Part shown: in pieces, positions 36,132 through 43,889 of the stretch
Numbering within the stretch: the first letter of the stretch is position 1
How the letters are laid out: the number at the start of each line of letters is the position of its first letter
DNA from: an uncultured Pelagibacteraceae bacterium
GTDB lineage: Bacteria; Pseudomonadota; Alphaproteobacteria; Pelagibacterales; Pelagibacteraceae
Length of the DNA stretch: 49,174 bases
Assembly (NCBI GenBank): GCA_902609065.1
Contig: CACLQJ010000003.1
Span: 1 to 49,174 of the forward strand
Direction of reading: 5' to 3'
Program-made: the position numbers and the translations under genes
The notes under the pieces: model-generated
The model's database searches: none
What the model saw: the letters and a program-made list of their open reading frames with translations, nothing else
What the model was told of the DNA's origin: nothing

Positions 36132-37423
36132 GATTTAAATACCCTCTTAAATATATAATTAACATTTTTAAAATGTTTTTCGTAAGAAAATATTTTACTA
36201 ATTCTCTTTTCTTCAATTATACTTGTGATTGATTTATCTTTTTTTAAAAGCTCAATTAAATTAATATTATTTGCTAAACTTTTTTTTGCGTGTCCTTGCA
36301 CTAATTTATATGATTTCTCTCTTGACATTCCAGATTTAGTCAGCTCTAGCATTACCTCTTGTGAAAATACCAACCCTTTTGTCAAATTTAAGTTATTAAT
36401 CATTTTTTTTGGATATATAATCATCTTATCTAATAAATTAGATAATCTCACCAGGGCAAAATCTAAAGTAATATTTGCATCTGGACCAATTGCTCTTTCT
36501 ACACTTGAATGTGAAATATCTCTTTCGTGCCATAATGAGATATTTTCTAATGCTGGAATTACATGGCTTCTAACAATCCTTGAAAGTCCAGTTAAATTCT
36601 CTGAAAGAATAGGATTTTTTTTATGAGGCATAGCAGAAGAACCCTTCTGATCCTTAGAAAAGAATTCTTGAAGTTCATAAACTTCACTTCTTTGTAAATG
36701 TCTTATTTCAGTTGCTACTCTCTCAATTGATCCTGCAATAATTCCTAAAGTTGTAAAATAATGAGCATGTCTATCTCTAGGAATAATCTGAGTTGATATA
36801 GGTTCGGGTTTTAATTTTAATTTTTTTGCAACGTAAACCTCAATTTTAGGGCTTATGTTAGCATATGTTCCTACTGCACCAGAGATTGCACATGTAGATA
36901 TATTTTCAACGGCATCTATCATTCTAATTCTATTTCTCTTAAATTCTTCATAAAACGAAGCTAGCTTTAAACCGAACGTTATGGGCTCCGCATGAATTCC
37001 ATGACTTCTTCCAATACATGGGGTCATTTTATATTTTTTCGCTTGTTTTTTTAAAACATTTAAAATTTTATCAATATCTTTAATTAAAATTTTGCCTGAT
37101 TGTAATAGTTGAATATTAAAACTTGTATCCAAAACATCAGATGAAGTCATACCTTGATGCAAATACCTTGCCTTAATACCCGCTTGTTCTGTAATAGAAG
37201 TTAGGAATGCAATGACATCGTGTTTTACTTTGGTCTCTATATCGTGAATTCTTTTAACTTTAATTTTACCTTTTCTTTTAACAATCGAGGCAACACCTTT
37301 TGGTATGATTTTATATTTCTCCATTGCCTCCGCTGCAGCGATTTCAACTTCAAGCCAAATTTTGTATTTATTTTCTTCCGACCAAATATCTTTAAGTTCT
37401 TTTCTAGAATATCTATCAATCAT
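36128..37423 (-). CDS. purB: Adenylosuccinate lyase
   Basis: Fumarase-superfamily enzyme acting twice in purine synthesis: on SAICAR and on adenylosuccinate. 431 residues, of the shorter Bacillus-like type. Begins MIDRYSRKELKDIWSEENKY; HDVIAFLTSITEQAG and HQGMTSSDVLDTSFNIQLL carry active-site residues, TPCIGRSHGIHAEPITFGLK the catalytic His region, and GSSAMPHKKNPILSENLTGL is the superfamily signature. Its first base is the last base of map. Confidence 0.96.
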   Translation of the reverse strand: MIDRYSRKELKDIWSEENKYKIWLEVEIAAAEAMEKYKIIPKGVASIVKRKGKIKVKRIHDIETKVKHDVIAFLTSITEQAGIKARYLHQGMTSSDVLDTSFNIQLLQSGKILIKDIDKILNVLKKQAKKYKMTPCIGRSHGIHAEPITFGLKLASFYEEFKRNRIRMIDAVENISTCAISGAVGTYANISPKIEVYVAKKLKLKPEPISTQIIPRDRHAHYFTTLGIIAGSIERVATEIRHLQRSEVYELQEFFSKDQKGSSAMPHKKNPILSENLTGLSRIVRSHVIPALENISLWHERDISHSSVERAIGPDANITLDFALVRLSNLLDKMIIYPKKMINNLNLTKGLVFSQEVMLELTKSGMSREKSYKLVQGHAKKSLANNINLIELLKKDKSITSIIEEKRISKIFSYEKHFKNVNYIFKRVFKS

Positions 37424-38193
37424 TAGTTATAAGGAGGCTTTACATAACCTTTAGCAGATTCTGTAAAAATTTCATATCCATTATCTTTTATACCTACAGT
37501 ATGTTCAAATTGTGCAGATAAAGATTTATCTTTTGAAACAGCTGTCCATCCATCATCTAAAATTTTAACATCATACTTTCCAGCATTAATCATTGGTTCT
37601 ATTGTAAAAGTCATTCCCGGTTTAAGCTCTGTTCCAGAATTTTTTTTACCATAATGAAGTATGTTAGGAGGCTCATGAAACTTATCGCCTATTCCATGTC
37701 CACAAAAATCTCTTACTACAGAAAATCCTTTTTCCTCAACATATGTTTGAATTTCATTTCCAATATCACCTAGTTTAATTCCAGGTTTTAATATTTTAAT
37801 TGCTTTCATCAAAGATTCATATGTTGCATTAATTAAGTTCTGAGCTTTGACAGAGATCTTGCCAACAGAGTACATTCTACTTGTATCACCATAGTAGCCG
37901 TTTACTATTGCAGTTACATCAACGTTTAAAATATCACCTTCCTCTAAAACTCTTTCACCGGGTATACCGTGGCAAATTACATGGTTTAAAGATGTACATA
38001 ATGATTTTGAAAAACCTCTGTAGAACAGCGGGGCAGAGTAACCACCATGATCTCTTATGAATTCAAACCCTAATTTGTCAATTTTATCTGTTGAGACTCC
38101 TACTTTAATTTCATCAGTAAGCATATCTAAAGTCTTAGATGCAAGACTTCCAGCAATTTTCATTTTATCAAATTTTTCCTTAAAATCATTCAT
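37423..38193 (-). CDS. map: Methionine aminopeptidase, type I
   Basis: Removes initiator Met from nascent proteins. 256 residues. The five metal ligands are readable in NVDVTAIVNGYYGDTSRMY (two Asp), FCGHGIGDKFHEPPNI (His), MTFTIEPMINAG (Glu) and AQFEHTVGI (Glu). SLNHVICHGIPGERVLEEGD is the usual entry to the active site. Overlaps sfsA by 8 bp upstream and purB by one base downstream. Confidence 0.96.
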   Translation of the reverse strand: MNDFKEKFDKMKIAGSLASKTLDMLTDEIKVGVSTDKIDKLGFEFIRDHGGYSAPLFYRGFSKSLCTSLNHVICHGIPGERVLEEGDILNVDVTAIVNGYYGDTSRMYSVGKISVKAQNLINATYESLMKAIKILKPGIKLGDIGNEIQTYVEEKGFSVVRDFCGHGIGDKFHEPPNILHYGKKNSGTELKPGMTFTIEPMINAGKYDVKILDDGWTAVSKDKSLSAQFEHTVGIKDNGYEIFTESAKGYVKPPYN

Positions 38194-38884
38194 CTATAAT
38201 ATTAACTCTTTTATCTATTTTAATTTCTTTAGACCCTACCTTACAATTATAAGCTATAAACTTTACACCTACTTTTTTAGCTTTTATATAATTTTGATAA
38301 TATTCATAATCAATGTCTTTAGCTATCTTAAAATATTTACAATCACTAATTTGTACTAAAAATAATACATAACATTGATAGCCTTTTTTTGAAGCTTCAA
38401 TTAAAGTTTTTATATGTTTGCTACCTCTAGACGTTACAGAGTCAGGAAACTCACTAATATTATTTTTACGAATAAGAGTTACATTCTTTACTTCTATGAA
38501 GTACTTGCTTTTTTTTTTCTCTACTAAAAAATCAAAACGTGTTTCTTTATTAAAAAAGACTTCAGATTTTATTTCATCTAAATCTTTAAATTCAGAAAAA
38601 CTGTTATTTTCTAATCCCTCATTAACCAATTTGTTTGCTAAATGCGTGTTTACACCAATAAGATTGTTTCCTGCCTTTAAAATTTGAAGGGTAAATTTCA
38701 ATTTTCTTTTGGGATCATCATTTTTTAGAACCCATGCATCATTGTTTTCATTTAATAAACCCATCATTGATCCTGTATTCGGACAATGGGCAGTAATATT
38801 ATTTTTATTTACTTTAACATCTACAAAAAACCTTTTATATCTTTTGATAAATTTGCCTTTAATTAAAGCCTTGGTAAATTTCAT
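38186..38884 (-). CDS. sfsA: SfsA family protein (sugar fermentation stimulation homologue)
   Basis: DNA-binding/nuclease-like protein of debated role. I set the start at the inner ATG 38884 (MKFTKALIKGKFIKRYKRFF), giving 232 residues as in the family; the track's ORF starts ten codons earlier and would run into the divergent gene. Motifs: FVDVKVNKNNITAHCPNTGS, ETRFDFLVEKKKSKYFIEVK (nuclease-like D...E.K), FPDSVTSRGSKHIKTL and YVLFLVQISDCKYF. First gene of the map-purine-bolA-grxD run. Only 21 bp separate it from the next gene on the other strand. Confidence 0.92.
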   Translation of the reverse strand: MKFTKALIKGKFIKRYKRFFVDVKVNKNNITAHCPNTGSMMGLLNENNDAWVLKNDDPKRKLKFTLQILKAGNNLIGVNTHLANKLVNEGLENNSFSEFKDLDEIKSEVFFNKETRFDFLVEKKKSKYFIEVKNVTLIRKNNISEFPDSVTSRGSKHIKTLIEASKKGYQCYVLFLVQISDCKYFKIAKDIDYEYYQNYIKAKKVGVKFIAYNCKVGSKEIKIDKRVNIIDE

Positions 38885-38905
38885 GGATAAAAATATATAT
38901 ATAAA

Positions 38906-39658
38906 ATGAGCCAAAATACAAAATTTAATGCTGCAATATTAATTATAGGTAATGAAATTTTATCTGGCAGAACTCAAGATACTAACACAAGCACGCTAGC
39001 AACATGGTTAAATTCCCTCGGTGTTAAAGTAGGTGAGGTAAGAGTAATACCAGACGTGGAGGAGACGATTGTTAGTACTGTAAACTTATTGAGAAAAAAT
39101 TATAATTATGTTTTTACTTCAGGTGGTATTGGACCAACCCATGATGATATTACCTCTGAGTCAGTATCTAAAGCCTTTAACTTGCCTTACGAAAAACACG
39201 AGGAAGGTTACAAAATTTTAGAAGCTTATTATAAACCAGGAGAGTTCAATGATGGCAGACAAAAAATGATTTGGATGCCTAGAGGAGCTAATTTAATTCT
39301 TAATCCTACAAGTGGTGCTCCAGGTTTTTATGTTGAAAATGTTTTTGTCCTTCCAGGCGTACCATCAATTTTAAAATCAATGTTAGGTGGAATAAAAAAT
39401 AAAATTGTAGGTGGTAATCCAATTATAAGTCATACAATTAGCCTTAGAACTTTTGAAAGTCATATTGCTGACTCTCTTACCGATGTACAAAACAAATATC
39501 AGGATGTAGAAATTGGAAGTTATCCATTTTTTCAAGCAGGCAAGCTTGGTGTTTCAATTGTTATGAGGTCTGATGATCAAAACTTAATAAACAAATGTAG
39601 TTTAGACGTGATGAGTTTTGTAAATGATAAAAAAATTGAGGTAGTTGAAAGAGATTAA
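38906..39658 (+). CDS. CinA N-terminal (molybdopterin-binding-like) domain protein
   Basis: 250-residue protein with the MoCF_biosynth domain found at the N-terminus of CinA: NAAILIIGNEILSGRTQDTN, VFTSGGIGPTHDDITSESVS, MIWMPRGANLILNPTSGAPG and VFVLPGVPSILKSML. In CinA this half acts as an ADP-ribose pyrophosphatase-type enzyme; the C-terminal nicotinamide-nucleotide amidase domain is absent here. Starts 21 bp from the sfsA start on the opposite strand and ends in a one-base overlap (TAATG) with the next gene. Confidence 0.87.
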   Translation: MSQNTKFNAAILIIGNEILSGRTQDTNTSTLATWLNSLGVKVGEVRVIPDVEETIVSTVNLLRKNYNYVFTSGGIGPTHDDITSESVSKAFNLPYEKHEEGYKILEAYYKPGEFNDGRQKMIWMPRGANLILNPTSGAPGFYVENVFVLPGVPSILKSMLGGIKNKIVGGNPIISHTISLRTFESHIADSLTDVQNKYQDVEIGSYPFFQAGKLGVSIVMRSDDQNLINKCSLDVMSFVNDKKIEVVERD

Positions 39659-40059
39659 TGCTTTATTTTGCATACGGCAGTAATCTTAATCATTTTCAGA
39701 TGAAAAAAAGGTGTAAGGATAGTAAATTTCTTAAAAAATTTAATTTAAAAGACTTTCGATTAACTTTTAGAAGTATATATCGTGCGGCTGATATAGAGCC
39801 AAAAAGAAATTCATTTGTTCCAGGTGCTTTGTTTAAAATTTCTAAAATCGATGAAAAAAAATTAGATTTATACGAAGACTTCCCAGTATTATATGGAAAA
39901 TATTATTTTAATTATAACAATAAAAAAATAATGACATATACGATGATTAATAAATCACCCTTTATGTATCCTAAAGAAAGATACTTAAATACAATTATGC
40001 AAGGTTATAAAGACTGTAATTTAAAAATTGAATATTTAAAAAATGCTTTAAAAAAATAA
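39658..40059 (+). CDS. Gamma-glutamylcyclotransferase-like protein
   Basis: 133-residue AIG2/GGCT-fold protein. The glycine-rich substrate loop reads YFAYGSNLNHFQM, followed by VPGALFKISKIDEKKLDLYE, with the acidic residue region (LDLYEDFPVLYGKYY) expected for the catalytic Glu. Members release 5-oxoproline from gamma-glutamyl compounds, but many bacterial ones are uncharacterised. Coupled to the CinA-domain gene by a one-base overlap. Its stop is 2 bp from the 3' end of the opposing autotransporter. Confidence 0.82.
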   Translation: MLYFAYGSNLNHFQMKKRCKDSKFLKKFNLKDFRLTFRSIYRAADIEPKRNSFVPGALFKISKIDEKKLDLYEDFPVLYGKYYFNYNNKKIMTYTMINKSPFMYPKERYLNTIMQGYKDCNLKIEYLKNALKK

Positions 40060-40061
40060 TT

Positions 40062-42692
40062 TTAGAATTTAGTAGAAACTCCTAAATTCAATTCGTAATT
40101 TGGATCGATACCTACTAAGTCATATTCTGAAGTTAAATTAATATCAAAATAATCTAATTTCCTATTAAATTTAAAATTCGCTAATCCATTTTTTATATTG
40201 GCTTCGTATCCAACATTATCTTCTGGCACATACCCAACCCCTAAAGATAAAGTATCGCTATAACCATTTGTATTTTGATTCCTTTTATAGAGCAATATAA
40301 GTGAAAAACCATTATTTGAAGTTAAGTCAAAACCTAAATTTGTATTCAATAATTTTTCGTTTTTATGATCAATAGATTTTATGAAAACAGTGTTTGGATT
40401 TGAAACATAGTTAAGCTTAACTTCTGATGATGGACTTATATCTAATCCAATTTCTATTCCTCCATTAGGTTTAACAGTAAAGTTTTCGAAATCAATTGTA
40501 TTACTTAATATAAATCCTGAATAAATGTTTGTAGTTTGAACATTTTGTTTTTGAAATGTTAAAGCTGACGTCCCAATTTCACTATATTCATCTAAGCTAG
40601 TGTCACTAAAATCTATTTTTATGTTAGGGCTAAAATTAAAGTTTTCTCCACCTATAATACCAAGATATTTTATTGATCCATAAACCTGTCTTCCGTTCCT
40701 TGATCCTTTTAGCTCTTTAGCCCCATCAACTCTCAAACTTTCTAGATTTAATAAGTTAAATCCAATAACGGTTTCAAAATGTTTATTTAAATCTGTCGGG
40801 TAATTACCATAGATGGAAAAACTCTTTGCATTTGTATCTAATGTGGTGCCAGTTTCACCTACATCAACACCATCTTTGTTAAATCTAAATGCATATCCGA
40901 TTGTAAGATCATTATTTAATAACTTGTCCATACCAAGTGTAACACCATCACTTCTTACTTCTTTTGACGCTGATAATGATGTATCACCAACTCTACCGAT
41001 ACTTACGCTTCCTTCACTCCAGAACAACCATTTACTCAGTTCATCAGAAGTATTTTTTGAATTTTCAATCGACTCATTAGAAACTTGCAATGCATTATTT
41101 AATTTATTTAGTGTTGAATTGGAAAACTTTATTTTTAATTTTTGAACCAATAAATTATTTCCCTTTTTATGTTCTTTTAACCAATATAAACGATTAAAAA
41201 TTGGTGTAGTAATGTGTTGGACCAAATCTTTTGGTGTTTGGGTTTGTGCCTCTATTAAAGCAACAACTTGTTTATTTAGTAATGGATTTGGATTTGATGA
41301 CACAGCAGTTCCTTCGGTTGTAAAGTTCAGCGATGTGCCATCTGTTATTCCTGCATAGTCTTTGCTCGAAGCATCATCAAATGCATCATCTTCTATATTT
41401 AAATAATAGCATGTGCCCTGATCTAATGTTACGTCCGGGTTTATTGTGATAGTTTCACCTCCAGAACCTGAAACTTTACTTCCTCTCACATCTATAGTTT
41501 CAACTGTGGAGTTATCTGAACATTTTTTTATAAAAATATTTCCACCAATTTCTGCATCAACAGCCTCAGAAAAAGTTAAAGTGATATTACTATCAACCTC
41601 AATATCAGTAGCATTATCAGCGGGAGAAGACGATGAAAGTATAGGCGCAACATCAATAACCTGATAAGGCACACTTAAACTATACTCTAGAATAAATTGT
41701 CTATTACTATTATTTATATGTTGACCAGTTGAAACAAAAAATTTTGTTCCGTCGTTGTTAAAACTAATATGTGTTGCAACCCCGGACAGTGATGAATTAC
41801 TTACACCGGCGCTTCTGTATTTAGTTCTTATACCCTCAGTATCATTCCCGTCAAATGCACCTTCGTACGTTATAGTGGAATCTAAATCGTAGGCTGTTGA
41901 AAGTGTGTATTGATGTATATCATCAAGAGCCGATTCTACGACATATAATCTGGTTCCATCATTATTAAAGGCAATTCCATTAATACTATCAAAACTATTT
42001 TCTGTTGGGTGAAAATTTGCATCATTATAAGTTGCAGTCGATATTAAAAAATTTGTAGATAAATCAAACTCATATATTGTATCTGTGTTTAGATTAGTTA
42101 GAAAAACTTTAGATCCATCATCATTAAAAACAATACCACTTGCACTTTGAGCATTATTATCTTCAACATCAGAAACTCCTCCATTATCAATTTGAATACC
42201 TTTAGGATCTATCGCTGTAACACCCCCAGGAACGTTAAATGCTGAGTCTACATCTAGCTGACAAACAGCTAAATGAGTACTTCCACCTCTCTGTAATTTA
42301 TTTGAAATAAATAATCTCGTCCCATCATTGTTAAAAGTTAATCCTTCAGGTTGCTGAAAACTACCATGAGTAGCATTAGATCCAGGTCCACACAAAGTTT
42401 TAACTCTTATATCAAGAGAGGTTGAAGAACCTGTTATTGTCGACAAGTCAAATCCAGTCGATAACTGGTAACGAAAAACTTTATCTATGGCTGAAGTGTT
42501 TACACCGTTACCTTTAGCTTGCGAGGATGATATATGAAGTATTGTACCATCCGAATTCCAAGTATGCCCAGTAAGCTGCCGCGCCTCATGAAATTGTGCT
42601 GATCTAACAAATGTAGCATCTGAAAAAACATTTGAGGATATTGAAATCAGAATTAAAATTTTAGATAAAACTATTAGAAAATTTTTTATCAT
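40062..42692 (-). CDS. Autotransporter: beta-propeller-like passenger, SbsA-type Ig domain, C-terminal barrel
   Basis: Predicted 876-residue surface protein. Signal peptide ends near NVFS/DA. The passenger, to about residue 345, has repeated blades with the phrase FNNDGTRLFISN, FNDDGSKVFLTN, FNNDGTRLYVVE, FNNDGTKFFVST plus YEFDLSTNF and HQYTLSTAYDL, as in SMP-30/YVTN-type propellers. Then comes an SbsA_Ig-like domain (SSSSPADNATDIEVDSNITL to LNFTTEG), the linker VVALIEAQTQTPKDLV and a barrel (WLFWSEGSVSIGRVGD to LNLGVSTKF). From the Ig domain on it is homologous to the LamG pair, while the passenger is different. Ligand unknown; possible calcium or sugar contacts are not resolvable. Confidence 0.75.
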   Translation of the reverse strand: MIKNFLIVLSKILILISISSNVFSDATFVRSAQFHEARQLTGHTWNSDGTILHISSSQAKGNGVNTSAIDKVFRYQLSTGFDLSTITGSSTSLDIRVKTLCGPGSNATHGSFQQPEGLTFNNDGTRLFISNKLQRGGSTHLAVCQLDVDSAFNVPGGVTAIDPKGIQIDNGGVSDVEDNNAQSASGIVFNDDGSKVFLTNLNTDTIYEFDLSTNFLISTATYNDANFHPTENSFDSINGIAFNNDGTRLYVVESALDDIHQYTLSTAYDLDSTITYEGAFDGNDTEGIRTKYRSAGVSNSSLSGVATHISFNNDGTKFFVSTGQHINNSNRQFILEYSLSVPYQVIDVAPILSSSSPADNATDIEVDSNITLTFSEAVDAEIGGNIFIKKCSDNSTVETIDVRGSKVSGSGGETITINPDVTLDQGTCYYLNIEDDAFDDASSKDYAGITDGTSLNFTTEGTAVSSNPNPLLNKQVVALIEAQTQTPKDLVQHITTPIFNRLYWLKEHKKGNNLLVQKLKIKFSNSTLNKLNNALQVSNESIENSKNTSDELSKWLFWSEGSVSIGRVGDTSLSASKEVRSDGVTLGMDKLLNNDLTIGYAFRFNKDGVDVGETGTTLDTNAKSFSIYGNYPTDLNKHFETVIGFNLLNLESLRVDGAKELKGSRNGRQVYGSIKYLGIIGGENFNFSPNIKIDFSDTSLDEYSEIGTSALTFQKQNVQTTNIYSGFILSNTIDFENFTVKPNGGIEIGLDISPSSEVKLNYVSNPNTVFIKSIDHKNEKLLNTNLGFDLTSNNGFSLILLYKRNQNTNGYSDTLSLGVGYVPEDNVGYEANIKNGLANFKFNRKLDYFDINLTSEYDLVGIDPNYELNLGVSTKF

Positions 42693-42818
42693 TTATAAAC
42701 TTTTATAAATTTATATATACAAAATAACTATTTGCATTTAATTAAAACCTATAATTTCTGGTCTTTTTTTAAGGGATGATATAATGTTCATGACTACATT
42801 AAACATTATAATAAATTT

Positions 42819-43787
42819 ATGAAAAAGATTTTACTTGTATCAATAATTACTTTATTCAGCACCACCCTTTGTGCTTTAGATGAAAAACCAGGTAGGTTTT
42901 TTGAAGATCAGCCTGATGTAACTGATGATTATCAAATTCATTTTAATTATTTGTTAGCTAAAGATAGTGAGGATAGAGAACTAGATATAAATGGGAAAAT
43001 GGAAAAAATAATCTTAATGATGAATAAATGGATGGAAATTTCTACTAGTAAAAACAAAAAAGGCGACAAGATACCAAGGAAATATAAGTTTGATTATAGA
43101 GCAGATGGAAAGTTAGATATTACTTTTATAAGAATGGATAAAAATTTTAAAGATCTCCATAAATGGGCAAATAACGACATAACACCTTTTTTATACAGAA
43201 AAAAAGGTCAAACAAATAATAAAAAAATTTATTTTAATTTTGCTGATATCAATAGTGTCGACGGTGGAGAGGCGGGAATAGGATTTGGTTCCATTTTTTT
43301 AAGAAGCAAATATGTGAAAACTGATAAGCGAAAAGCTTCAATAGCCCTTCATGAATTACTTCATACTCAAGGAATGGGGACAAATTGTATGCCCTGGATT
43401 AAATCATCAAATCTTAAGAGCCATAGTAGTCATTTAAAAAACAGAGACAAAAGGACAATGTTAAATTCAGTAGATCCTAATAGTCCTAGAATTGGAAAAA
43501 TCTATGCACATAATATAGATATGTGCCCACAATTTATGGACTCAGTTTACCTAACACCAACAAGAGAAGATCCATATGATCCATATAAAATTTTTTGCTT
43601 ATTTGAGCTTGGAAAATATAAACATCCAAATTATTTACACATAATAAATAAATTAAAAGAAGCTGATAGATTTAATTGGAAATTAAAATTTGCGCCAAGT
43701 TGTAAAACAAGAAATTATAATTTAGATGGTCTAGGTTATTATCTCTTTGGTGTTAAGGGGAATATTTTAGAAAAAGTGAAATATTAG
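42819..43787 (+). CDS. Secreted HExxH protein, possible zinc metalloprotease
   Basis: 322 residues with a signal peptide (LLVSIITLFSTTLCA/LD). A zincin-type motif HELLHTQGMG is at residues 178-187, preceded by an AGIGFGSIFL strand as in metzincin-like proteases. The metzincin third ligand (position +10 from the first His) is Thr, not His or Asp, so the third ligand must be elsewhere or activity is doubtful. Cys residues (NCMPW, MCPQFM, IFCLF, PSCKT) could form disulfides. It lies alone between two propeller autotransporters of opposite orientation, so release or processing of a passenger is an attractive guess. No known family assigned. Confidence 0.6.
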   Translation: MKKILLVSIITLFSTTLCALDEKPGRFFEDQPDVTDDYQIHFNYLLAKDSEDRELDINGKMEKIILMMNKWMEISTSKNKKGDKIPRKYKFDYRADGKLDITFIRMDKNFKDLHKWANNDITPFLYRKKGQTNNKKIYFNFADINSVDGGEAGIGFGSIFLRSKYVKTDKRKASIALHELLHTQGMGTNCMPWIKSSNLKSHSSHLKNRDKRTMLNSVDPNSPRIGKIYAHNIDMCPQFMDSVYLTPTREDPYDPYKIFCLFELGKYKHPNYLHIINKLKEADRFNWKLKFAPSCKTRNYNLDGLGYYLFGVKGNILEKVKY

Positions 43788-43822
43788 CTTAAACTAGTGT
43801 TTTTCTATTAATTAACAAATTT

Positions 43823-43876
43823 ACTTGTTTATCTTGTTCAATTATAAATATTAATTGTAAATACTCATGAAAATAA
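43823..43876 (+). repeat. Direct repeat, left copy, upstream of propeller autotransporter
   Basis: 54 bp resembling 46041-46093 (about eight mismatches and one gap), with the shared core AATTATAAATATTA and the shared end ACTCATGAAAATAA. It lies just before the start codon of the autotransporter, and may supply its promoter. Confidence 0.6.
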
Positions 43877-43889
43877 AACCCTAAGTGTT

